Assembly (NCBI RefSeq): GCF_000230715.2
Contig: NC_019792.1
Location: forward strand, 3,038,001 to 3,102,000
DNA from: Natronobacterium gregoryi SP2
GTDB taxonomy: Archaea; Halobacteriota; Halobacteria; Halobacteriales; Natrialbaceae
Length of the DNA stretch: 64,000 nucleotides
Direction of reading: 5' to 3'
Made by a program: the position numbers and the translations under genes
The notes under the pieces: model-generated
The model's database searches: none
Told to the model about the DNA's origin: nothing
What the model saw: only the letters and a program-made list of their open reading frames with translations
Shown: one piece after another, positions 35,366 to 43,298 of the stretch
Layout of the letters: each line of letters starts with the position of its first letter
How positions within the stretch are numbered: position 1 is the stretch's first letter

Positions 35366-35437
35366 CTAGTTACTGCCGATCGACAACACGGAGCCAGCAG
35401 CCGGTAGTCGCCGATAATCAACTACAGTAAACCGTGT
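35351..35437. repeat. 85-bp palindromic repeat, type-2 core (R7)
   Basis: Left end GACGGATTGCTGTAACTAGT, right end CTACAGTAAACCGTGTG. The core is a worn type-2 (GTTACTGCCGATCGAC ... GTAGTCGCCGATAATC). The left end covers the ccmE stop codon. Confidence 0.75.
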
Positions 35438-35510
35438 GGGGCTGATTGCCCCGGTTTCTGGCACAACCGCAATCCGTCCGGCAGTCGCGCTGACTTGCGA
35501 CAGTCCGCCT
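35433..35510. repeat. Degenerate 85-bp repeat, type-1 core (R8)
   Basis: GTGTGGGGCTGATTGCC at left, CCGGTTTCTGGCACAACCGC ... GCAGTCGCGCTGACTTGCGA core, CAGTCCG at right. Follows R7 directly, making another type-2/type-1 pair. Confidence 0.6.
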
Positions 35511-35813
35511 GAAGCCCAGCGGGCACCCGATCGAACGGGAGACAGAGTTCGAGTGTCTGGCGTAGGCGTGAACCGCGGGCAGTGAAACGCGAGAGCAGAG
35601 ATCCCACGAACCGTACGAACGGACACTCGTGGCCGTAAACCGTATCAGTTCTGTTTACCGCTCGAGTCGTTCCGGTTCCGTGGCGGCGCGAGAAGGGTCG
35701 GGCTGAATTTTGATTCGGTATTCCGGACTTTTTGTTGCCGATCACTGGCCGACAATTCCTGATTCGAGATAACGAGACCGGTTTTTAATTATGCCACTCC
35801 CCGAACGTTACCT
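35511..35813. other. Intergenic region, decayed repeat pieces and promoter
   Basis: No gene. A further half repeat (GGCCGTAAACCGTATCAG) lies near 35630. A strong TATA-like TTTTTAATT at 35782-35790 lies 24-32 bases before the ATG at 35814. Confidence 0.5.
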
Positions 35814-35903
35814 ATGGTACAGGCGATCGACACGTCGGCGACTGTCCCCGGAGGCGTTTCCGGCACTGGAACCGGGCCAGTGGTCCGGGTGAGACACCGA
35901 TGA
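35814..35903 (+). CDS. Possible 29-aa leader peptide coupled to the molybdopterin oxidoreductase
   Basis: ATG 35814 lies about 27 bases after the TTTTTAATT box, the position expected for a leaderless transcript. The frame reads MVQAIDTSATVPGGVSGTGT and ends with TGA overlapping the next ATG (ATGA). Its composition is not distinctive and it could be simple 5' leader, but the spacing and overlap favour a translated leader. Confidence 0.35.
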   Translation: MVQAIDTSATVPGGVSGTGTGPVVRVRHR

Positions 35904-37411
35904 GAGAGACACGTCTCGTTGCCATCGTAACGCTGCTTGCAGCAGGAATCTCGTCGGTTGCGACGTCGTTCGGCATCTACGCGACCTCCGAACGGTTCCT
36001 CGTCTCGTCGTTCAATCGACTCGTTTTAGAGGTGCTTCCCGGCTGGTTCGTCTCCACGTTCATCCAGGTGCTCGGCGATCTCGCACTCGAGTTGAGCATG
36101 CTGTTCTCGGGTGCGATACTCTCTGTAGTCGTCGGTGCCGTGGCAGTCGGGGGGTATCGCCTGGGTGCGAGCATCCGCCCGTCTTCGCGGGAACTCGCAG
36201 GCACCGTACTCGCAGTGGCACTGGTTTTCGTCGTAACGTATCCTGTCGTGGGAGCAGCTAGCGCGGTCGTTTTGCCGGCGATCGTTGGTGGTGCCGTCGT
36301 CGCAGGGTTCGACCTCGCGTTGACATCGAACGAGCCGACCGGCGACGTGCGCTCCGACCGGCGTGTGGTTGTCCAGGCCGTCGGAGCCGTCGCCGCGTAC
36401 AACGTCGTCGCACACGGGCTCGGCTTCGTCCGCCGGAGCCAGACTCGACGATCCGAACGCGAACTCCAGGGACAGGCGACGAGACGCGAAGCCGAACACC
36501 TCGTCGCGGAGGCGAACGACGCCGGGATCGACGCCGACGGCATCAAACCGTTGATCTCCGAGATCGGCGAGTTCTACCGGGTCGACATTAACCCGACGCC
36601 ACCGACAGTCGACGCCGACGCCTGGAATCTCTCGGTAACCGGCCTCGTCGACGAAGAACTCGAACTCGAGTACGACGACATCAGGGGGTACGAGACGATC
36701 AACCAGTATAAGGCGATCCGCTGTCTGAGCGACGGTATCGACGGCGAACAACTCGACACCGCGGTCTGGACCGGCTGTCGGATGGGCGACGTGCTCGAAG
36801 ACGCGGGCGTGCAAGAAGACGGAGAGTACGCGATGGTACGCGGTGTCGACGACTACTTTTACTCGATCCCGCTCGAGGATCTCGCGGACTCGCTGCTTGC
36901 TTTCGGAATGAACGGGATGGAGCTTCCGGCCGGCCACGGCTACCCCGTTCGCTTGCTCGTTCCGGATCGATGGGGGAAACTCCACGTCAAGTGGCTCACC
37001 GACGTCGAAATCGTCGGCGAGGAAGCAGGCGGTTACTGGGAAGAACGCGGCTGGAACGGGATGGGGCCGGTCAACGCGGTGACGAAAGTCGATCGGATAA
37101 ACCGCCCCGACGACGGCCGTATTCAGCTCGTCGGTCACGCGTACGCAGGCGCTCGTGGCGTCGAGGCAGTCGAACTCTCGATAGACGGCGGCGACAGTTG
37201 GGAGGAGGCGACGCTGAGCGAACCACTTCCGGACCCCGACACGACCCGCCAGTGGCGCTACGAGATCGACCCCAGCGCGGACGATCCAGACAGCTACGAC
37301 GTCTACGCGCGGACGATCGACGGCGAGGGAACCGTCCAGCCGGAAGAGCGAACTGACCCATACCCCGACGGAGCAACCGGCTGGGCACAACGAACCGTTC
37401 GCCGACAATAA
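35900..37411 (+). CDS. Membrane-bound sulfite-oxidase-family molybdopterin oxidoreductase
   Basis: A 503-residue protein. Residues 1-175 form about five membrane helices (e.g. LAGTVLAVALVFVVTYPVVG, LPAIVGGAVVAGFDLAL). Residues 215-400 form the sulfite-oxidase-fold domain with presumed Mo ligand C275 in NQYKAIRCLSDGIDG, and HGYPVRLLVPDRWGKLHVKW. The last 100 residues match the Mo-cofactor dimerisation domain (VGHAYAGARGVEAVELSIDG). It may oxidise sulfite or reduce an oxidised substrate; direction is unknown. Position between ccmE and ccmDC hints at a c-type cytochrome partner. Confidence 0.9.
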   Translation: MRETRLVAIVTLLAAGISSVATSFGIYATSERFLVSSFNRLVLEVLPGWFVSTFIQVLGDLALELSMLFSGAILSVVVGAVAVGGYRLGASIRPSSRELAGTVLAVALVFVVTYPVVGAASAVVLPAIVGGAVVAGFDLALTSNEPTGDVRSDRRVVVQAVGAVAAYNVVAHGLGFVRRSQTRRSERELQGQATRREAEHLVAEANDAGIDADGIKPLISEIGEFYRVDINPTPPTVDADAWNLSVTGLVDEELELEYDDIRGYETINQYKAIRCLSDGIDGEQLDTAVWTGCRMGDVLEDAGVQEDGEYAMVRGVDDYFYSIPLEDLADSLLAFGMNGMELPAGHGYPVRLLVPDRWGKLHVKWLTDVEIVGEEAGGYWEERGWNGMGPVNAVTKVDRINRPDDGRIQLVGHAYAGARGVEAVELSIDGGDSWEEATLSEPLPDPDTTRQWRYEIDPSADDPDSYDVYARTIDGEGTVQPEERTDPYPDGATGWAQRTVRRQ

Positions 37412-37448
37412 GACCGGCCGCGTCGCCCGACCGGCCGGTGCAGTTGGG

Positions 37449-37592
37449 TCAGTCTCCTCGGTTCGATTCTGGTTCGTTCGTCACGTCCTCGAGTCGCTGC
37501 TCGACCGCCGAAAGCCGATTGCGGAGATAGAGGACGTAGACGAGGATTGCTCCGAACACGATGCCGTACGCGAAGAGTAGTAGGTAATCCAT
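37449..37592 (-). CDS. ccmD: CcmD-like one-helix protein, 47 aa
   Basis: Starts MDYLLLFAYGIVFGAILVYV then LYLRNRLSAVEQRLEDVTNE and ends NRGD: one membrane helix followed by a charged amphipathic helix, exactly the CcmD layout. It follows ccmC by six bases. CcmD keeps the CcmABC-heme-CcmE complex able to release holo-CcmE. Sequence conservation of CcmD is poor, so the call rests on topology, size and position. Confidence 0.8.
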   Translation of the reverse strand: MDYLLLFAYGIVFGAILVYVLYLRNRLSAVEQRLEDVTNEPESNRGD

Positions 37593-37598
37593 GTGTGA

Positions 37599-38345
37599 TC
37601 ACTGACGTTCCGTCCGCTTGTACGTTTCCGTCCGCGTGCGGTTCTTCAGCGAGTCGATTCGGGTCGTGAGTTCGTGCAGGTGAACTCTCACGCCGAGTAG
37701 GGAAACGTAGAGAAACAGGACCGCAAACAGCGAGACGAACAGGACAGACGCTGTGATGGCTGCTTCGGCGTCTGGATTCCCCATCGACGGTGCGTGGAGG
37801 CGGGCAGTCCACAGCCGTGTCGACGCATACGATATCGGGACGGTGATGAATCCGACGACGCCATAGACCGACGCGAGTCGCGAGACTCGGCCTCCTCTGT
37901 CACCGCTCGAGTAGATGATCAGGTATCCGGCGTAGATGAACCAGACGAACAGGAACGTGACCAGACGGATGTCCGACCAGTCCCACCAGGTGTTCCAGAT
38001 GACGCGACCCCACGCGCTGCCCGTAACCAACGTCAGCGTTGCGAAGACGAACCCGAGTTCGGCGGAGCCGTGTGCGAGCTGTTCCCAAAATCGGGTGCCG
38101 GTCACGAGATAGAGGACACAGCCTGCGAACGTCACCGTCAGCGCGAGACCGCCGACAAGCGCGAGCGGGACGTGCCAGTACGCGATGAGATTAATTCCAT
38201 GACTGACGCCGTACATCGACTTCGATGCGTGGCCAAACACCAGTCCGATCGATGCGAGACCGAGTATCAGAGTGAGGTAGCCGGGAACGGAACTGCGAAA
38301 CACCCACCGCAGGAATCCGATCGTTCGTCCCTCGTACGAGCCCAT
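37599..38345 (-). CDS. ccmC: Heme exporter/lyase subunit CcmC
   Basis: A 248-residue, six-helix protein with the tryptophan-rich WWD motif VIWNTWWDWSDIRLVTFLFV, a His in INLIAYWHVPLALVGG and another in TARLHAPSMG, the expected external heme ligands. CcmC transfers heme to CcmE. The ATG at 38345 begins MGSYEGRTIGFLRWVF; a much longer open frame runs upstream through hemE and is a shadow. Followed by the small ccmD-like gene. Confidence 0.94.
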   Translation of the reverse strand: MGSYEGRTIGFLRWVFRSSVPGYLTLILGLASIGLVFGHASKSMYGVSHGINLIAYWHVPLALVGGLALTVTFAGCVLYLVTGTRFWEQLAHGSAELGFVFATLTLVTGSAWGRVIWNTWWDWSDIRLVTFLFVWFIYAGYLIIYSSGDRGGRVSRLASVYGVVGFITVPISYASTRLWTARLHAPSMGNPDAEAAITASVLFVSLFAVLFLYVSLLGVRVHLHELTTRIDSLKNRTRTETYKRTERQ

Positions 38346-38490
38346 ATCACTGGGTTCGTGGCCACTCTCAAAAAGCATCCGTCCTGTTCCCACGCCCCTG
38401 GTAGACTCTGCCAGTCCTATGTATGGCCCATCTTCATAAAAGCCTTGTATTTTACAGATGTACCGCTGTAACTCCCTAATAAAAGTATAT

Positions 38491-38500
38491 CCTTCATATG
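38491..38500. promoter_or_regulatory. CCTTCATATG motif shared with the ccp upstream region
   Basis: The ten bases also occur at 27643-27652, 95 bases upstream of the peroxidase start. Here it lies between the divergent ccmC and hemE. It could be an operator for heme/cytochrome genes or chance. Confidence 0.25.
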
Positions 38501-38591
38501 GCCCGTTAGTGGTGTGTCGGTGGCCTACAGCTCCGACCGAATCGGCGGGGGTTCCACAACTATTAGGCTCTCCCCTCGCCAACGCGGCGGT

Positions 38592-39596
38592 ATGAAAGAG
38601 CTGTTCGAAAAAGCGGCCCGGGGCGAACCGACCGAACGGCCACCCGTCTGGATGATGCGCCAGGCCGGCCGCTATCTCCCCGAGTACCGCGAACTGCGGG
38701 AAGACTACACGTTTCTCGAGGCCATCTCGACCCCAGAAGTCGCCGCCGAGATCAGCCTCCAGCCCTGGGAGCGGTTCCAGCCCGACGGAATCGTCATGTA
38801 CTCGGACATTCTGACGGTACTCGAGCCGCTTGACTTTTCGTACCACCTCGAGTCCGGCGTCGGCCCGGTCGTCGAGAACCCGGTCGACGAGCCGGGAGAC
38901 ACCGAACGCGAACAGGGCGACGTCCGCGACGAACTGTGGTACGTCGGCGACCTGCTCGAGCGACTCTCGGCCGAACTGGGCGACCGGGCCGCAGTCCTCG
39001 GCTTCGCCGGCGGCCCGTTTACGCTCGCGGCGTACGTCTGTGAAGGGACGCCCTCTCGCTCGTTTATGCAAGTCCGACGGCTTCGTGCAGAACACCCCGA
39101 GGCGTTCGAGCGGTTGCTCGAGGCTTTTACCGACGTACTGGTGGAGTACGTCGAGTTCCAGGTCGAGTCGGGGGCAGACGCGATTCAGTTGTTCGACACC
39201 TACGCCGGCTTGCTCTCGCCCACCGACTACCGGGAGCTCCTGTTGCCCTACCATCGAGAGGTCCTCGAGACAGTCGACGTCCCGACTATTATGTTCGCAC
39301 GCAACGTAGGCGGCAACCTCGGTCTGCTAGAAGACAGTGGAGCCGACGTCGTCGGACTCGACTGGACGGTCGACCTCGAGACGGCTCGCGAGGAACTCGG
39401 CGACGTGGCGATTCAGGGGAACCTCGACCCTGCACTACTGTACGGTGACTCCGACACGGTTCGGGAACGAACGCGAGACGTCATCGACGCGGCAGGCGAC
39501 GCCGGCCACATCCTCAACCTCGGCCACGGCGTCGACCGGAACACACCCGTCGAGAACGTCGAGGCGTTCTTCGAGACGGCGAAAAAGGTAGCGTAG
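38592..39596 (+). CDS. hemE: Uroporphyrinogen decarboxylase
   Basis: A 334-residue enzyme: ERPPVWMMRQAGRYLPEYRE is the strongly conserved substrate-binding N-terminus; further motifs are PDGIVMYSDILTVLEPL, GFAGGPFTLAAYVCEG and LNLGHGVDRNTPVENVEAF. It removes four carboxyl groups from uroporphyrinogen III to give coproporphyrinogen III. ATG 38592 matches the family; a TATA-like ACTATTAG lies 30 bases upstream. It converges with hemH with a three-base gap. The siroheme-based heme route does not need HemE, so its presence suggests the coproporphyrin/protoporphyrin route is also used. Confidence 0.95.
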   Translation: MKELFEKAARGEPTERPPVWMMRQAGRYLPEYRELREDYTFLEAISTPEVAAEISLQPWERFQPDGIVMYSDILTVLEPLDFSYHLESGVGPVVENPVDEPGDTEREQGDVRDELWYVGDLLERLSAELGDRAAVLGFAGGPFTLAAYVCEGTPSRSFMQVRRLRAEHPEAFERLLEAFTDVLVEYVEFQVESGADAIQLFDTYAGLLSPTDYRELLLPYHREVLETVDVPTIMFARNVGGNLGLLEDSGADVVGLDWTVDLETAREELGDVAIQGNLDPALLYGDSDTVRERTRDVIDAAGDAGHILNLGHGVDRNTPVENVEAFFETAKKVA

Positions 39597-39599
39597 GCG

Positions 39600-40658
39600 T
39601 TACTGCGGCGGGAGGCCAGCGTTCATACAGTACGTCCCTGGCTCGTCCCGGCACTGACACTGCCGAAGCTGATAGTAGTCGGGTTCGAACCCGGAGAGGA
39701 ACGGCTCGACGAGGTCGGCAAGCAGGCCAGGAAACCGTGGATCGTCGTGTGGGACCGGCACCCGGTAAAGATCGAGACCGACCGCGTCAGCGTCCTCCTC
39801 AAGGTCAATGTCGAGTTCGACCAGCGTCTCGGACTGTTCGTGCATGAAACTCATCGGCTCGACGACGACGCGCTCGGCCTCGCCACCCAGTTCTTCGACG
39901 ACATCCTCGGTCTCGGGTTCGGTCCACTCGATGCCGCGGTTCTCGTGGTTCTGGTAGCCGATCTCGTACTCCTCGAGACCGATAATGTTGGCGAGCGCAT
40001 CGGCGTGTCCTTCGACGTACCCGTCGTAGCGACTCCCCTCTTCGAGGTACTTCGTCGGGGTGCCGTGTGCCGAGAAGACGAAGGCGGTGTCGGGGTCGGC
40101 GAGGTCGATTCCTTCCTCGGCGACGAACTCGCGGATTGCCTCGGCACGGATACGGTTGTACGTCGGCGTGCGGTGCCAGCCAGTAATCGACGCGAACTCG
40201 GGATCGTACGCGAGGTCGTCGATCGCCGCCTCGAGCGCGTCGATGGCAGCGACGCTGGTCGAGGGCCCACAGAGCGGATAGATCGGAACTGCAAGGACCG
40301 ACTCGAACTCTGCTTCGGCCAACTGTTTTGCAACGTCCGGGATCAGTGGTTCCATGAACTGCATCGCGTGGTAGACCGAGACGTCGTGTCCCCGATCGTC
40401 GAGCGTCTCCGCGAGTGCCTCGGCCTGGGCAGTCGCCTGCTCTTGCAGCGGTGAGCCTCCGATCTCCTCGTACTCCTCCATCAGGCCCGGCAGACGCCGT
40501 TTTGCCAGCTCGCGGGAGCGTTCCCGTGCTGCTTCCTCCGACTCGGCGTCCTCGAGCGAGGCGTTGTCGTAGAAGATACGCGTCAGGTACTCGAGGACGA
40601 CGTCGCGGTCCGGTTCGGACGGTTCTCCGAAGTTCAGCAGGACGACGGCAGTTTCCAT
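39600..40658 (-). CDS. hemH: Ferrochelatase
   Basis: A 352-residue enzyme inserting iron into a porphyrin (protoporphyrin IX or coproporphyrin III). Motifs: VVLLNFGEPSEPDRDVVLEY at the start, LLQEQATAQAEA-type GSPLQEQATAQAEALAE, the catalytic FVFSAHGTPTKYLEEG and VVVEPMSFMHEQSETLVELD. The C-terminus reads LRQCQCRDEPGTYCMNAG, with Cys spacing suggesting an iron-sulfur cluster as in several ferrochelatases. It converges with hemE. No oxidase (HemG/HemY) gene is beside it. Confidence 0.94.
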   Translation of the reverse strand: METAVVLLNFGEPSEPDRDVVLEYLTRIFYDNASLEDAESEEAARERSRELAKRRLPGLMEEYEEIGGSPLQEQATAQAEALAETLDDRGHDVSVYHAMQFMEPLIPDVAKQLAEAEFESVLAVPIYPLCGPSTSVAAIDALEAAIDDLAYDPEFASITGWHRTPTYNRIRAEAIREFVAEEGIDLADPDTAFVFSAHGTPTKYLEEGSRYDGYVEGHADALANIIGLEEYEIGYQNHENRGIEWTEPETEDVVEELGGEAERVVVEPMSFMHEQSETLVELDIDLEEDADAVGLDLYRVPVPHDDPRFPGLLADLVEPFLSGFEPDYYQLRQCQCRDEPGTYCMNAGLPPQ

Positions 40659-40758
40659 GGTCGAGGGTTAGGATGGCTCCGGTATAGATACTTCGGAGGC
40701 GGAAGACGAATCACTAGCCCGTCGGGGCGCAGTTGGTCTTGCCGGCGCGACTGGAGTT

Positions 40759-40840
40759 ATATGGACTGCTGTCCCGCTGTACCGGCGCGACTACAGAGAA
40801 CTCGCGGTCGCGCTGGAACTGACGGACAGCAAACCGTATC
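40759..40840. repeat. 85-bp palindromic repeat, type-1b core (R9)
   Basis: ATATGGACTGCTGTCCC at left, GGACAGCAAACCGTATC at right; core CGGCGCGACTACAG paired with CTCGCGGTCGCGCTGG. Close to R3 and R6. Confidence 0.8.
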
Positions 40841-41659
40841 AGAGCCGAGACGATCGAAGGCGGACACGTCACGGGAAACCGCTCGTTCGGCGAATCGACA
40901 GACAACACCGAGGTCTGGTTCGGGCTAGCCGGGCGGTCGTCGACCCCCTGTATTCCTCGACGAGTTGGGCCTTCTCGATCCCGCAAGACCCCAGACTCCG
41001 TTCGATGACGAGGGACCGATGCCCTCTCGAGGCACCCACCCTCGAGAGAGTTGCCCACTACTGGCCGTGAGAGGCGTACAACTGGGCCGGAACTGCACGA
41101 GGTCGGCGGCGAGTAGATCACGCAATTATATATTTTCTCAGTACAGATATTTTTAGTATCATTTAGGTGCCGGGTGCAGCCATCAGTAATGCAGAGCCGG
41201 GTGAGACGGTCGAACAGATGGCCGAAAGCCGGCTTCTGATCGACCTGTGGCCGGACTGCACCCGCCCAGGTCGGTAACGCTTTAGACGTTGTACTGGCCC
41301 AGAGATCGGCGCTTTCGCATCTAACTGCCGTTTCCAGCAGTTGCTATCGGAGCTAGCCGGAAAACGCTCGCCGACGAAGCCCACGGTTCGAGCGGCAGAG
41401 TCCGAACGGGAAACCGTAGGTACCGCGTTCAATAGCACGCTGTCGAACTAGCCAACATATTGCTTATAGTATAAAATACTGAAAGTGTTCGTACTAGTAT
41501 GTAGTCCAGAACTCGCCGGCAGCGATAGCGTGATCGTAAATCCGCGCCGTCTGTACGCAGACGTCATCGAGTCAGCGAACGGTCGCCAAGGAGGATACCA
41601 CGGCCCCACCGGCCGGCATGAACAACGACTGCCCGGCACGGCTCGAGGGTCCCCGCCCG

Positions 41660-41702
41660 TGAGACGGATCGCTGTCCCGATTCCCGGTGCAACCGCTTTG
41701 GG
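41660..41702. repeat. Partial 85-bp repeat (R10)
   Basis: GTGAGACGGATCGCTGTCCC then CGGTGCAACCGCTTTGG: left half of a type-1 copy. The right half is missing. Confidence 0.5.
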
Positions 41703-41726
41703 ACGCGACTACACCACCACTGACCG

Positions 41727-41815
41727 AGACGGTTTACTGTAGTCGATTGCCGCCGATCGCCGACCACCGGCCCCGTTCTGGCAATCGGCAGTAACTAGTT
41801 ACAGCAATCCGTATG
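41727..41815. repeat. 85-bp palindromic repeat, type-2 core (R11)
   Basis: GAGACGGTTTACTGTAG at left, TTACAGCAATCCGTATG at right; core ATTGCCGCCGATCGCC ... GGCAATCGGCAGTAAC. Same CCCGTTCTGG centre as the antisense of R5. Confidence 0.85.
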
Positions 41816-41828
41816 GGAGTCGTCCGTC

Positions 41829-41913
41829 TGATACGGATTACTGTACCGATTTACCGGCGCAACCGCCGCCCGGGTCGCGGTTGTGCCGAAAATGACTTAC
41901 AGTAAACCGTATG
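41829..41913. repeat. 85-bp palindromic repeat, type-1 core (R12)
   Basis: GATACGGATTACTGTACC at left and CTTACAGTAAACCGTATG at right. Nearly identical to the reverse complement of R2, 28 kb away. It follows R11 after 13 bases, another type-2/type-1 pair. Confidence 0.88.
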
Positions 41914-42093
41914 AGTCCAGAGACCGACCTGGCCCACTCCAACGACACCAATCGCGCCGGGATGGCGGTCGGCAACGGATAGTTACAGCAGGAGCATGAA
42001 CCCTGTGAAAACGGCATCCGCGCCCTCGGCTGGCAGGTCGGAGCAGATACAGTGATCTCCCGCTCGAGCAGGCGATTCGTCGACGGACGACAC

Positions 42094-42462
42094 TCAGGTG
42101 GAGGAGGTACAACGGATCGTGAATCGACCGATCCAGTCCTCTAACCGGTCGAGAAGCGCCTTGAACTCCTCGTCCTCGAGGATGGGGCAACAGCCATCGT
42201 AGAGTTCGATTCGAATCGTGACGAGCATCGTTCGGCCGTCTTCGAACCGATCGATTTCCACGTCGCTGACGGCCTCGAGGTCGAGGCACTCGAGACACCA
42301 CTCGAACAACCAGCTCTCGTGTTCGGGCCGGTGGTCGGCGATGCCGTAGCCGAACTGATAGTGAATTTCACAACGGTGGCTGGTTTCGTCCTCGAGCTGT
42401 GCCAGTTGCTCGTCCGGAATGGAACCGGTGCCGTCTCGATCGATCCGTCGCCCAGGGCTCAT
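42094..42462 (-). CDS. Acidic Cys-containing hypothetical protein, 122 aa
   Basis: Starts MSPGRRIDRDGTGSIPDEQL; later HYQFGYGIADHRPEHESWLF, EWCLECLDLEAVSDVEIDRF and LYDGCCPILEDEEFKALLDR. Five or so cysteines, including CLEC and CC pairs, suggest metal binding. Composition is clearly coding and haloarchaeal. No family recognised. It lies 80 bases from the first of two Cys-rich regulators on the same strand. Confidence 0.68.
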   Translation of the reverse strand: MSPGRRIDRDGTGSIPDEQLAQLEDETSHRCEIHYQFGYGIADHRPEHESWLFEWCLECLDLEAVSDVEIDRFEDGRTMLVTIRIELYDGCCPILEDEEFKALLDRLEDWIGRFTIRCTSST

Positions 42463-42542
42463 ACGACCCCATTCAATAGCCAGTATGAAGTTGCTGTCTC
42501 TCGATACTGCATCTATTTATATAGCAATAGCTAGAACGAAGT

Positions 42543-43220
42543 TCAGTAGCCACTACAACTCCCGCGAGCACACGAAGAATCCTGAACGAGCGATGTTATT
42601 AGTTTCGATTCGACGGCAGCGAGTCGCTGTGAGACTGCCGATCTGGAGACGCCGAGTTCGTCCGCGAGATCGGCGAGGTCTGCGTCCCGTGGCCGTTCGT
42701 AGTAGCCCGATTCGACGGCGGTCACGATAGCTTCACGCTGTTTCTCCGTGAGAGTCTCGGTGGCGATCTCGAGGACGTGATCGTCGCTCGACGACGGCGC
42801 GGAGTCGGTGATTCGCTCGAGACGGACCGACGCGCCGGTGTTTCGCAGTGCAGTGACGATCTTCTCGAGTTCTGTCCGCGACGGCGTCGTGATAGCGACC
42901 GACAACCCGTCTTCGTCGACAGTCTCGATCGATGCGATGCAGTCGTGGGTCTGGAAGACGGGACAGATACACCGCTCACCGACGTCGGCCCGGAGGTATT
43001 TGGATTCTCCGGCGGTTCTGTCGACGACTTCCGACCGACATTCGAACTCGTCACCACAGTCTTCGTCTCGGTAGTGGAGATCCTGACTGACGTCGTGACC
43101 GCCTTCACATTCGTCCAGGACCGAACAACGCGCCTCGTGATGTGGTTCGATCCAGAACCGGGCCCGGAGAGGAGTGGCCGCGGACGAACCAGTGTCGTGG
43201 TCGGCGTCTCCTGAAGGCAT
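42543..43220 (-). CDS. Cys-rich HTH_10 regulator (paralogue A)
   Basis: A 225-residue regulator. The C-terminal HTH_10 domain reads LTEKQREAIVTAVESGYYER and LADELGVSRSAVSQRLAAVE. The N-terminal half has many Cys/His: RCSVLDECEGGHD, DCGDEFECRSE, RCICPVFQTHDC, likely a metal or redox sensor. Similar in layout to the next gene upstream (43299-43922), same strand, 78 bases apart, so the pair arose by duplication. Targets unknown. Confidence 0.86.
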   Translation of the reverse strand: MPSGDADHDTGSSAATPLRARFWIEPHHEARCSVLDECEGGHDVSQDLHYRDEDCGDEFECRSEVVDRTAGESKYLRADVGERCICPVFQTHDCIASIETVDEDGLSVAITTPSRTELEKIVTALRNTGASVRLERITDSAPSSSDDHVLEIATETLTEKQREAIVTAVESGYYERPRDADLADLADELGVSRSAVSQRLAAVESKLITSLVQDSSCARGSCSGY

Positions 43221-43298
43221 GACAATGTTGTATTGGTATTCGAGTAATAAGTTCAGGTGGCAATTGCCCACTCGGTGGGAACACTCGACGTATGCCCG

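Larger units (their letters stand above)
40659..42093. other. 1.4-kb gene-poor, repeat-rich region
   Basis: Holds palindromic repeats near 40759, 41660, 41727 and 41829. The parts between them look like gene debris: for example, a plus-strand frame around 41168-41278 has coding-like composition (AEPGETVEQMAESRLLIDLW) but no start or family match. AT-rich islands at 41124-41165 and 41451-41505. No intact gene seen. Confidence 0.55.

Noticed and set aside
37599-39254. 551-codon frame joining CcmC with upstream sequence
   Set aside because: The upstream part is antisense to hemE; CcmC starts properly at 38345 with its first membrane helix soon after.
39679-39695. GGGTTCGAACCCGG resembling a tRNA T-loop
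   Set aside because: It lies inside the hemH coding sequence and no acceptor or anticodon arms surround it.
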